A stretch of 39,848 nucleotides of DNA from Solirubrobacterales bacterium (GTDB lineage: Bacteria > Actinomycetota > Thermoleophilia > Solirubrobacterales > Solirubrobacteraceae), in NCBI GenBank assembly GCA_013815355.1, contig JACDGG010000007.1:1-39848 (forward strand). Reading direction: 5' to 3'. The notes under the pieces are model-generated. The model did no database searches. It worked only from the letters and a program-made list of their open reading frames with translations, and was not told the origin of the DNA. Below are positions 1-7,721 of this stretch, one piece after another (the first letter of the stretch is position 1; every line of letters begins with the position of its first letter). The position numbers were made by a program, and so were the translations under genes.

Positions 1-1053
1 TCGCAGGCGTCCCCTGCCGGTGCCGTCGAGCAGCTGCGCCGAGCAGCCGGCGACGGTGAAGGCGACGGCGACTCCGACGAGCGCGTGGGGCCCGACGCGG
101 TAGCAGCGCCCCCGCAGCGCGGGTGCCCCAGCGCCAGCCGCCGTCACGTAGAGGATCGTGCGCGCTGCGAGGCGCTGCCCGAGCCGGGGTGGGCTCGAAC
201 TGGGGTGAACGAGCGCGAGGCGGGCGTGCAGCGTCGGCCAGCCGCGGAGGTCGGGCTCAACCACGGCCGCCCGCCGCTCCCCTGGCAGCAGCAGCCGGCA
301 GCCTCCTCGCCGCGCCAGGTGAACGCACAGCGAAGCGACGGCGCGCAGAGCCTGATCGAGCGAGTCCTCGCCGGCCGGGTCGCTCGCGTCGAGCACCACG
401 AGGCTCGGCTCCTGACCCTCGGCGCTCACGCCGCGCTCCATCAGCGCACCGGTTCGCGCCACCGTCGGCCAGTGGATTCGCGAGGAGGCCCCACCGAGCG
501 TGTAGGGGCGCAGGGCGTCGAGCTCCAACACCGATTGGCGAGCTCTCCCCATGGCCGTGTCGCGAGCGTCCCTCGGCGCAAGCGACGGTGCGTTGACCGG
601 GTGGATGCGCGGCAGCACCAGCAGCTCGTGCCGGGCGGAGGTCAGCTCGCGCGCACAGATGCCGAGCGGATCGGCGACTCGCAGCCGAGCCGGACCGAGC
701 GAATGCAGGCCCCTGCGCGTGAGCACCGCGGAGAGCTCGAGCGCTCCGCGGCGAGCGCTCGGGAGCGCAACCGCCGCGGCGCCCGGCCAGGGAATGAGCT
801 GTGCGTCAGGAAACGGCAGTCTCCCGCGACGCAGCTCGAGCGTGAGCGCCACGCTCTCACCCTCGTAGGCCATCGCGACAGCGCTGCACAGTGTGAGCGT
901 GGCGCGCGCGGCGCTGAGCGCCACCCATGCGGGCGCGACGATCGCCCCGAGCAGCAGCGCGATGCCCGGAACGTTCAGCGCGGGCGTGCCGAGGAGCACC
1001 GCAAGCGCACACAGCAGCGCCCCGGCGAGCCCCAGCTCCCGCGCCCGCCTCAC
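1..1053 (-). CDS. DUF58 domain protein (partial, runs off the left edge)
   Basis: Not in the ORF track because its stop lies outside the window. GTG start at 1053 overlaps the MoxR stop (GTGA). Hand translation is open to base 1: VRRARELGLAGALLCALAVLLG...LRPYTLGGASSRIHWPTVARTGALMERGVSAEGQEPSLVVLDAS, a DUF58-type motif next to MoxR. Confidence 0.85.
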   Translation of the reverse strand, partial: MRRARELGLAGALLCALAVLLGTPALNVPGIALLLGAIVAPAWVALSAARATLTLCSAVAMAYEGESVALTLELRRGRLPFPDAQLIPWPGAAAVALPSARRGALELSAVLTRRGLHSLGPARLRVADPLGICARELTSARHELLVLPRIHPVNAPSLAPRDARDTAMGRARQSVLELDALRPYTLGGASSRIHWPTVARTGALMERGVSAEGQEPSLVVLDASDPAGEDSLDQALRAVASLCVHLARRGGCRLLLPGERRAAVVEPDLRGWPTLHARLALVHPSSSPPRLGQRLAARTILYVTAAGAGAPALRGRCYRVGPHALVGVAVAFTVAGCSAQLLDGTGRGRLR

Positions 1054-2003
1054 AAGGCCGAGACCCTCGCCAGCGCGTCTCGGACAACGTCGAGCGGACC
1101 CGCGCCGAAGGCGCTCGGCGCGAGCGCCAGCCTGTGGGCGAGCACGGCCGCGGCGATCGCCTGAACGTCGTCGGGGAGCGCGTGGTCGCGTCCCTCCAAT
1201 GCCGCGGCGGCCTTTGCGGCCTTCAGCAGCATCAGCCCCGCCCGCGGGCTGGCGCCCAGCTCGGTGCGCGGGTCCTCGCGCGTGCGCGTGAGCACGGCGA
1301 CGACGTAGTCACGCAGTGACGCGCTCGCGTGCACCTCGCGTGCAGCCTGCTGCGCACGGCGCAGCTCATCGATCGAGCTGACGGACCGGAGGTCCAGGAC
1401 GTGATCGCCGGCGGCATGAGCGGCCAGCATCTCGGCCTCCTGTCCGGCCGACGGATAGCCGAGCGAGACCCGCACCATGAAGCGGTCGAGCTGGGCCTCG
1501 GGAAGCGGGTAGGTGCCCTCGTACTCGACGGGGTTCTGCGTCGCGAGCACCATGAACGGGCGCGCGAGCGCATGGCTCGTTCCATCGATCGTCACGTGCC
1601 CCTCCTGCATCGCCTCCAACAGGCCCGACTGGGTCTTGGGCGAGGCGCGGTTGATCTCATCGACGAGCACGAGATGAGCGAAGACCGGGCCCGGGCGAAA
1701 CTCGAAGCGGGCCTGCGGCTGGTTGAACACATTGGCTCCGACCACGTCGGAGGGCAGCAGATCCGAAGTGCACTGGATGCGCGAGTAATCCGCGTCGATC
1801 GAGCGCGCCAGGGCTCGCGCGAGAGCGGTCTTGCCGACGCCGGGGTGGTCCTCGATCAGCACGTGGCCGTCTGCCAGGAGCGCGATCAGGACCTCCCGAA
1901 GCACGCCAGAAGGCACCTTCACGGCATCCGCGACGTTGGCGGCCAGGCGCTCGCCCAGGGCCGCCACGTCGGCCGGGCCGAGCTGGTCGATGGTCGCGCC
2001 CAT
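1050..2003 (-). CDS. MoxR family AAA+ ATPase
   Basis: Walker A EDHPGVGKTALA, Walker B LVLVDEINRASPKTQSGLLEAMQE, ATQNPVEYEGTYPLPEAQLDRF. Start MGATIDQ chosen over the ORF-track start at 2045. Confidence 0.93.
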   Translation of the reverse strand: MGATIDQLGPADVAALGERLAANVADAVKVPSGVLREVLIALLADGHVLIEDHPGVGKTALARALARSIDADYSRIQCTSDLLPSDVVGANVFNQPQARFEFRPGPVFAHLVLVDEINRASPKTQSGLLEAMQEGHVTIDGTSHALARPFMVLATQNPVEYEGTYPLPEAQLDRFMVRVSLGYPSAGQEAEMLAAHAAGDHVLDLRSVSSIDELRRAQQAAREVHASASLRDYVVAVLTRTREDPRTELGASPRAGLMLLKAAKAAAALEGRDHALPDDVQAIAAAVLAHRLALAPSAFGAGPLDVVRDALARVSAL

Positions 2004-2131
2004 CTCGTGTGATGTTACGGCCCGCGCGCCCCAACCGGGCCACATCGCACGGATCAGCAGGAGTCGCCGCGGGCGAGGCTCAAGCTCCGCTCGCGGGCGA
2101 CGCCCGCGTCAGCTCCTCGGCGGCGCTCTGC

Positions 2132-2503
2132 TCAGAGCGAGGGCAGCGCCGTGCTGGCCGCTGCGCGCGCTGCGCGCGCTGCGGCCGCGTGCGCCTCGCG
2201 ACGGTGGCGCAGTTTGTCACGATGGCGCTTGACCTGGCGCGCCAGCTCGTCGACCATCAGGTTGAGCGAGTGCAGCATCTCCGGAGATGCATCGTGGGCA
2301 CGCAGAGTGACGCCCTTCAGGTAGAGCGTGCCCTCTGCGACCTGACAGTTGGCGACTCGCGGGTTGGGCTCCTTGAAGATCTCTATCTCCAAGCGGGCGA
2401 GCTCCGAGACCTGGCGCGTGACCTTCGTCAGCCGGCGCTCAGCGTGGGTACGCAGCTCGTCGGTGACCGGGACGTTGCGACCCTTGATGTCGATTTGCAT
2501 CAC
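2132..2503 (-). CDS. hpf: Ribosome hibernation promoting factor HPF/RaiA (short form, Ala-rich tail)
   Basis: MMQIDIKGRNVPVTDELRTHAERRLTKVTRQ...; S30AE N-terminal domain; no C-terminal dimerisation domain visible. Confidence 0.85.
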   Translation of the reverse strand: MMQIDIKGRNVPVTDELRTHAERRLTKVTRQVSELARLEIEIFKEPNPRVANCQVAEGTLYLKGVTLRAHDASPEMLHSLNLMVDELARQVKRHRDKLRHRREAHAAAARAARAAASTALPSL

Positions 2504-2675
2504 AGGCTCCTTCGGTCGGCCTTTTCTCTGGCTATGGGATCGATGCTACGCCCGTTTACGGCGGATGTAAATGGCCCTACATCGAATGTCCGTCCTAGCC
2601 ACGTCGTTGCTGCGGCCTTTCCGGTGCGCGCGAGGTTCATCGTCTCGCACGGCGATGGTGGGAGAATCACCGTGG

Positions 2676-3491
2676 ATGAAGGCTGATTTGTCCTGGACGT
2701 TCAGCCCCGGAGTGCTGATCGGCGTGGCGATCGTCTCCGGCGCCTATGTGCGCCGCTGGCGAGCGGTGCGCTCAGGCGACTCGCCGCGTCGTGAGAGCGA
2801 GGCACCGGTGTGGCGGCTGTGCTGCTTCATGGCCTCCGTTGCGGTCGTGCTGGTGGCGCTCGTCTCGCCGATCGACGCGCTCGCCGATCAGCTCTTCTTC
2901 GCGCACATGATCCAGCACACGCTGCTGCTGGACCTTGCCCCTGTGCTCGCGATACTGGGGCTCACCAAGGTGATCCTGCGTCCGCTCACGCGCGCCGTCA
3001 GCGATCTCGAGCGCCGCGCCGGCGCGCTCGCACATCCAGCCTTCGCGGTCCTGCTCTACGTAGCTGTGATCTGGGCCTGGCACGTCCCCGCGGCGTATGA
3101 CTTCGCGGTGCGCCACCCGCTCGTGCACGTGCTCGAGCACCTCAGCTTCGTGCTCGTGGGCTCGCTGTACTGGTGGCATCTGCTCTCGCCGATCCGCGCC
3201 CGTCTGCGCCTCGACGGCATGGGTCCGGTGATCTACATGCTCTCCACGAAGCTGTTCGTGGGCGCGCTCGGCATGGGACTGGCCTTCGCACCCTCCGCGC
3301 TGTATCCCTACTACGAGCATCACGCCCGCGTATGGGGCCTCTCAGCGCACTCCGACCAGTCGATCGCCGGTCTGGTCATGGCCGTCGAGCAGTCGCTCGT
3401 GATGGGCGTCGCGCTGGCCGTGCTGTTCATGCGCGCGTTGAACGAGTCCGAGCAGGCACAGAAAAGACGCGAGCGCTTCGAAGCAGTGTGA
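2676..3491 (+). CDS. ctaG: Cytochrome c oxidase assembly protein, CtaG/caa3_CtaG family
   Basis: SPIDALADQLFFAHMIQHTLLLDLAPVLAILG...HHARVWGLSAHSDQSIAGLVMAVEQS; multi-TM. In-frame ATG at 2676. Confidence 0.85.
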   Translation: MKADLSWTFSPGVLIGVAIVSGAYVRRWRAVRSGDSPRRESEAPVWRLCCFMASVAVVLVALVSPIDALADQLFFAHMIQHTLLLDLAPVLAILGLTKVILRPLTRAVSDLERRAGALAHPAFAVLLYVAVIWAWHVPAAYDFAVRHPLVHVLEHLSFVLVGSLYWWHLLSPIRARLRLDGMGPVIYMLSTKLFVGALGMGLAFAPSALYPYYEHHARVWGLSAHSDQSIAGLVMAVEQSLVMGVALAVLFMRALNESEQAQKRRERFEAV

Positions 3492-3626
3492 GGCTCCACG
3501 CCTCCCCCTGCGACGGGTGCGCGCACCTGGTCGCCACCACGCGTGGCGAAGTGCGTCAGGCGCGGTGTCGCTGCTGGATCAGCATCAGCCAGCTACCGGC
3601 AGCAGACAGCTAGATAGATGCTATGC

Positions 3627-3660
3627 TGACTATTGTCATAATAATATACTTGACTCACCT
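3627..3660 (+). repeat. Left terminal inverted repeat
   Basis: Inverted match to 6643-6676, 28/34 positions; inner core ATATACTTG(A/G)CTCACCT 16/17. Confidence 0.75.
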
Positions 3661-3684
3661 GCTCTGACGTAGTAAGCTCACCTT

Positions 3685-4604
3685 ATGAGCACTTCCGAGC
3701 AGCGCCCCACCAGCCTTCTTGAGGCGATCCGCTACTTCTCCGACCTCGACATCTGCACCGAGTTCGTTGCGAAGCTCCGCTGGCCCGAGGGGCCGGTCTG
3801 TCCGCGATGCGGCTGCATGGAATACAGCTACCTGAGCACTCGTCGCGTCTGGAAGTGCAAAGCCTGCAAGCGCCAGTACTCGGTCAAGGTCGGGACGATC
3901 TTCGAGGACTCGCCGCTCGGCCTCGACAAGTGGCTCCCCGCGGTGTGGCTGGCCGCGAACACCAAGAACGGGATCTCGTCCCATGAGCTTGGCCGGGCGC
4001 TCGGGATCACGCAGAAGTCGAGCTGGTTCATGCTCCACCGGATCAGGCTCGCCATGCAGACCAAGAGCTTCCTCAAGCTCTCCGGTGAGGTGGAGGCGGA
4101 CGAGACGTTCATCGGCGGGAAGGGCCGCAACAAGCTTCCGCACGAAAAGAAGCGCAAACCGCGCGGCGGACCGGGCGGCAAGACGCCCGTGTTCGGTCTC
4201 AAGGAACGCGACGGCCGCGTCCACGCCGAGGTCGTGCCGAATGTCAAAGGCGACACTCTCAAGCTCCGTGTAGCCCGCGCGGTCGAGCAAGGCTCCAACG
4301 TCTACACCGACCAGGCGCCCGTCTAGCGGGGCTCGGCTACGACCATGCGACCGTCAACCACCTTGAGCGCTACGTGGACGGGCGCGTCCACACGAACGGG
4401 CTAGAGAACTTCTGGTCGCTCCTCAAGCGAGGACTCCACGGAACCTACGTCAGCGTGGACGCCGACCACCTGTTCCGCTACGTCGATGAGCGCGTGTTTG
4501 CCTACAACCTCCGCGAGCGCACCGACTACGGCCGGTTTGAGACGTTGCTCGGAGCGGTCCAAGGCCGCAGGCTGACGTACGCCGAAGTAACCGGCTCTCG
4601 ATAG
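3685..4604 (+). pseudogene. IS1595-family (ISXO2-like DDE) transposase, frameshifted
   Basis: First part MSTSEQRPTSLLEAIRYFSDLDICTEFVAKLRWPEGPVCPRCGCMEYSYLSTRRVWKCKACKRQYSVKVGTIFEDSPLGLDKW...VEADETFIGGKGRNK...VYTDQAPV then TAG at 4324. It continues in another frame as GLGYDHATVNHLERYVDGRVHTNGLENFWSLLKRGLHGTYVSVDADHLFRYVDERVFAYNLRER. Zn-ribbon, DDE motifs and C-terminal ENFWSLLKRGLHGTY are typical of ISXO2/IS1595. Confidence 0.9.
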
Positions 4605-4885
4605 TCGAGGCTTCCGCCGGGTCCGCCTTTAGGATCTCATCGCTGGTCTAGTGAGCTGAGGGACGCCGCCTGCCGGCACAGCCCAAGAGCTTCTGCGGAG
4701 ACATCGCGCCACGATGCTCCGGCCGGGACTTCTACCCCTCTAGATCGGCGCCTCTGTCGAAGGGCTTCAAGGTAACCATGTTCACCCATCGGCCGGACAG
4801 AATCACTGCATTGTGCGACATCGATGCATCATCTTCTTGGATTTCGGCGCGAACCCTGCCTGTTGCGGTGCTCTGACGCCAATAT

Positions 4886-5119
4886 TCAGGCCGTGGCTTC
4901 GATGGCTTCGACGAGGTCTGCGAGCGAGATATCGAGCGCTTTGGCGATGCTGCGAACTGTGTCCCATCCCGGCGTCGATTGGACGAGTTCGATGCGCGCG
5001 AGCGAGCCGGTCGTGATCCCGGCATGGAAGGCCAGCGCTTCTCGCGTGACGCCTCGATCCTCGCGGAGACGACGGACCGCTGCCGCGAGCTGAGGGTCGG
5101 GTTTGGGCGAGCGCGCCAT
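4886..5119 (-). CDS. XRE-family helix-turn-helix regulator
   Basis: LAAAVRRLREDRGVTREALAFHAGITTGSLARIELVQSTPGWDTVRSIAKALDISLADLVEAIEA. Confidence 0.85.
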   Translation of the reverse strand: MARSPKPDPQLAAAVRRLREDRGVTREALAFHAGITTGSLARIELVQSTPGWDTVRSIAKALDISLADLVEAIEATA

Positions 5120-5174
5120 GCCGGAAACATCGCACGCCGCATGTGTCTAAGTCCATGCATTCCACCATATGCCA

Positions 5175-5205
5175 TTGACTGCCAGTCGTAGAGCGCTATA
5201 CGCTC
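5175..5205 (+). promoter_or_regulatory. Putative promoter/operator of the RHH-like gene
   Basis: TTGACT (5175-5180), 16 nt, TATACG (5197-5202), ATG at 5212. Palindromes GACTG-C-CAGTC (5177-5187) and GAGCG-CTATA-CGCTC (5191-5205) overlap both promoter elements. Confidence 0.5.
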
Positions 5206-5211
5206 CACGAT

Positions 5212-5400
5212 ATGCCGGGCTTTGCGCATGTGGTTCCGCTACGCCTCACACGTCAGGAGTGGCGCCAGATCAACGAGATGGCTCAACTGCGCGGCATCAC
5301 AGCCGAGGAACTACTCAGGGAGGCTCTACGGCTCACGCCGCCCGATCTCCAAACGCCGGTTAGCCCACGGCGTCATCTGCGCGTCGTGCAGTCCGGCTAG
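5212..5400 (+). CDS. Small ribbon-helix-helix-like protein
   Basis: MPGFAHVVPLRLTRQEWRQINEMAQLRGITAEELLREALRLTPPD: strand then two helices, CopG/RHH-like. Confidence 0.5.
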   Translation: MPGFAHVVPLRLTRQEWRQINEMAQLRGITAEELLREALRLTPPDLQTPVSPRRHLRVVQSG

Positions 5401-5615
5401 CTCTTGGCGTCGGGCTTCGGCGCATTGACGAGCTTCCGGGTCAAGTCCTCGAAGCGCTCGAACTCCGCCCCGTCGCCGGAGGGACGCTTGACGGCGACAT
5501 CCCGCCAGAAGTCCTTCGTCGTATAGCCCGGCGTGGGAGTGCTCGTTAGCTCGCTACGTGGGATCGAGATTGTGCTGGCGCGGCCACTACTTGCCTTTGC
5601 CTTTGAGGACTTCAT
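5397..5615 (-). CDS. Small hypothetical protein downstream of HicA-like gene
   Basis: 72 aa, ends FERFEDLTRKLVNAPKPDAKS; start overlaps the HicA-like ORF by 29 bp, indicating operon context. Confidence 0.5.
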   Translation of the reverse strand: MKSSKAKASSGRASTISIPRSELTSTPTPGYTTKDFWRDVAVKRPSGDGAEFERFEDLTRKLVNAPKPDAKS

Positions 5616-5826
5616 AGAAGTGCTCCTCCGTCTTTTGACATTGCCTGAGTAGTGCCTTGAAGAGGGTTTTGTCTCTTATCTGCGCGTTGCCGTGCGACAC
5701 GCTGGTGTGTGCCAGAACGCTGCCGTCGTCGTCGTGCTTGACCCAAGTCTCGTGCTTCTTGGAACGAACGAGCGTGAATCCATTCCGGCGGATGACCTTG
5801 CGGTACTCATTCCACCGAGGGGGCAT
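5587..5826 (-). CDS. HicA/YcfA-like toxin
   Basis: MPPRWNEYRKVIRRNGFTLVRSKKHETWVKHDDDGSVLAHTSVSHGNAQIRDKTLFKALLRQ: dsRBD-like HicA layout with the conserved His (KKHETW) and TLFKALLRQ helix. Confidence 0.75.
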   Translation of the reverse strand: MPPRWNEYRKVIRRNGFTLVRSKKHETWVKHDDDGSVLAHTSVSHGNAQIRDKTLFKALLRQCQKTEEHFYEVLKGKGK

Positions 5827-6214
5827 CCACGCTCACTGACGCGAACCAGAGCTCACGGGGCGTAGCGAGAAGTCCGACAAACCCCGAGTGATGGGAAATG
5901 GCCCGCGCGAGAGATGGGCGGTCATCTCGGACGTACTCCAAATACTGCTCGACCTCATCCTTCAGGCTGTCCATCGCCGCCTGCCAGGTGTCGCCGTGGC
6001 CGAGGGCATCAACCTCGGGCGCACGCGCGATCCAGCCCGTCTCACTGCGGGTCAGGACGGCGCTCAGGCGCGGGAAAACCGGGACCGGATAGGAGTGCGC
6101 GCCCTCTAGTGGCTCCGGCTTGGCATAGCGAAGCGTGATCGTCAGCGGACCGTCTGCCGCGACCTCGACGTTGTCGTGGTCACCGATGGGACCTATCAGG
6201 GTCGTCGCCGTCAT
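5807..6214 (-). CDS. HicB-like antitoxin
   Basis: FPRLSAVLTRSETGWIARAPEVDALGHGDTWQAAMDSLKDEVEQYLEYVRDD matches the HicB partial RNase-H-like fold pattern; overlaps HicA-like start by 20 bp. Confidence 0.7.
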   Translation of the reverse strand: MTATTLIGPIGDHDNVEVAADGPLTITLRYAKPEPLEGAHSYPVPVFPRLSAVLTRSETGWIARAPEVDALGHGDTWQAAMDSLKDEVEQYLEYVRDDRPSLARAISHHSGFVGLLATPRELWFASVSVDAPSVE

Positions 6215-6594
6215 GCCTGCTCCTCCGAATCTGGCGGCGTTTCGATGGACTGCTCAAGCTGTTGGGAAAGCTCCTCATGCATGGTCAGGTGGCTGCTGAG
6301 GGCTTGCATCAAGGGCATGATAAAGCTCGGCGAGAGCTTCAACCGAGCGACCACAATGGGCAGCGGCACACCGCCGCCCGGCACAAGCTGGATGAAGTCG
6401 AGTGTGACGTCGTGAGGCGCCTGGCTGGACACGGCGGCCTGGTTCGCATAGACGCCGACCTGAAGCTCCGGCGGCACAACAACGTCAACAGATTGTGGTG
6501 TCTCGTCATCGGCCATAGCAGGGATGCGGCGTCTACCTTCCAGTGATTGGCGGTCGCCCTGTCGCGCTTGAGCGGTGGGTTCTACGATGCCCAT
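6211..6594 (-). CDS. DUF3467 domain protein
   Basis: VVPPELQVGVYANQAAVSSQAPHDVTLDFIQLVPGGGVPLPIVVARLKLSPSFIMPLMQALSSHLTMHEE; ATGA overlap with the HicB-like gene. Start may be the internal Met of MADDETPQ. Confidence 0.7.
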   Translation of the reverse strand: MGIVEPTAQARQGDRQSLEGRRRIPAMADDETPQSVDVVVPPELQVGVYANQAAVSSQAPHDVTLDFIQLVPGGGVPLPIVVARLKLSPSFIMPLMQALSSHLTMHEELSQQLEQSIETPPDSEEQA

Positions 6595-6642
6595 GATACG
6601 GGCGGGACGCCGTCGTTGCGGCGGTTTGGCCGCTCTTTATTG

Positions 6643-6676
6643 AGGTGAGCCAAGTATATCAATACGACGATTGTCA
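6643..6676 (-). repeat. Right terminal inverted repeat
   Basis: Inverted match to 3627-3660, 28/34 positions. Confidence 0.75.
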
Positions 6677-6691
6677 TAGTCTCACTTTCCG

Positions 6692-6719
6692 GAAGGGGCT
6701 CGCTTCGGCGGGCCTCTTC
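6692..6719. terminator. Stem-loop between ctaG side and the minus-strand nucleotidyltransferase (putative bidirectional terminator)
   Basis: GAAGGGGCTCGC-TTCG-GCGGGCCTCTTC: 12-bp stem (two G-U wobbles on + strand) with UUCG loop, 5 nt from the stop at 6725. No clear U tract. Confidence 0.45.
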
Positions 6720-6724
6720 GCGTT

Positions 6725-7717
6725 CTAGGAGCGTGAGCGCAGGCTCTCGAGGATGCCGCTGTGGCCGGCTATCGCCCCGATCGTGATCGAGCCGGCGGCG
6801 AGCTCGGTGCCGGGAAAGACGATGCTCTCGCGCAGTTGCGCGCCGTCGCCTACGCGTGCACCGTCGCCGAGCACGACCGGTCCCATCAGGCGCACGCCCG
6901 CGCCGATCGTCACGTCGCGTCCGATCCACACGGGTCCTTCGACCTCGGCGTCGCCCGGTGGCGGCGCGCCGTCGGCGACGATCACGCCGGGGCTCGTCTC
7001 CTCGCCTTCGATGTCGAGGTGCAGCTCTCCACGCAGCGCGTCGAATGTCCCCTGGCGCAGCTCGCTGAGCGAGCCGACGTCGTTCCAGTACTCCCCCACC
7101 TCGTGGATGTGAAACGGCAGGTCGTTCTCGAGCAGCGCCGGGAAGACGTCCTGGGCCCAGTCGACGAAGGGCCGCTCAGGGAAGTAGTCGAAGATCTGCG
7201 GAGAGAAGACGTAGATGCCGCAGTTGCCGAGGTCCGACAGCGCCTCCTCGGGCGCCGGCTTCTCCTGAAAGCCCGTGATCCGGCCGTCGCTGTCGTGCAG
7301 CACGACGCCGTACTCGCGCGTGTCGGCGACCTTCTTGACCGCCAGCGTCGCGATTCCGCCAGAGTCGCGGTGACGCTTCGCGAGCGCCGTGAGGTCGATG
7401 TCGGTGAGCGCGTCCCCGGAGATCACGAGGAAGGCGTCATCGCCGAAGAACTCCGCGCACGCGCGCACCCCGCCGGCGGTGCCGAGCAGCTCTGCCTCGA
7501 AGCGATATGAGATTCGCTCCCCGAAGTACTCGCGGATCGAGTCCGGGAAGTAGTGCAGGTTCGCGATCACCTGCTCGAAGCCGTGCTTCGCCAGCAGATC
7601 GACGATGTGCTCCATCACCGGGCGGTCGAGCACCGGCACCATCGGCTTCGTTATCTCGTAGGTGAGCGGACGCAGCCGGGTCCCCAGCCCGGCCGCGAGG
7701 ACCATCGCTCTCATCAA
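6725..7717 (-). CDS. Sugar nucleotidyltransferase (mannose-1-phosphate guanylyltransferase/glucose-1-P thymidylyltransferase-like) with left-handed beta-helix tail
   Basis: MVLAAGLGTRLRPLTYEITKPMVPVLDRPVMEHI...ISGDALTDIDL...hexapeptide-type C-terminus. Confidence 0.9.
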   Translation of the reverse strand: MMRAMVLAAGLGTRLRPLTYEITKPMVPVLDRPVMEHIVDLLAKHGFEQVIANLHYFPDSIREYFGERISYRFEAELLGTAGGVRACAEFFGDDAFLVISGDALTDIDLTALAKRHRDSGGIATLAVKKVADTREYGVVLHDSDGRITGFQEKPAPEEALSDLGNCGIYVFSPQIFDYFPERPFVDWAQDVFPALLENDLPFHIHEVGEYWNDVGSLSELRQGTFDALRGELHLDIEGEETSPGVIVADGAPPPGDAEVEGPVWIGRDVTIGAGVRLMGPVVLGDGARVGDGAQLRESIVFPGTELAAGSITIGAIAGHSGILESLRSRS

Positions 7718-7721
7718 TTGA

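Larger units (their letters stand above)
3627..6676. mobile_element. IS1595-like transposon with passenger genes (putative)
   Basis: Left end 3627-3660 TGACTATTGTCATAATAATATACTTGACTCACCT; reverse complement of 6643-6676 is TGACAATCGTCGTATTGATATACTTGGCTCACCT: 28/34 identical, ungapped. Transposase at the left end, cargo to the right. No clear target-site duplication seen. Confidence 0.7.

Noticed and set aside
85-1164. 359-aa plus-strand ORF
   Set aside because: Antisense to the DUF58 and MoxR genes, whose translation contains family motifs.
4732-5229. 165-aa minus-strand ORF
   Set aside because: Overlaps the XRE gene in another frame; Arg/Ser-rich and no domain. The XRE reading is much better supported.
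3632-6678. 9-bp direct repeat ATTGTCATA at 3632-3640 and 6670-6678 considered as the target-site duplication
   Set aside because: It lies within or across the outer TIR segments. TIR tips are partly self-palindromic (TGAC-TATT-GTCA), which explains a direct match. Taking it as the TSD would give unequal TIR spacing (4 versus 11 nt from the TATACTT core). Not fully excluded without other copies.
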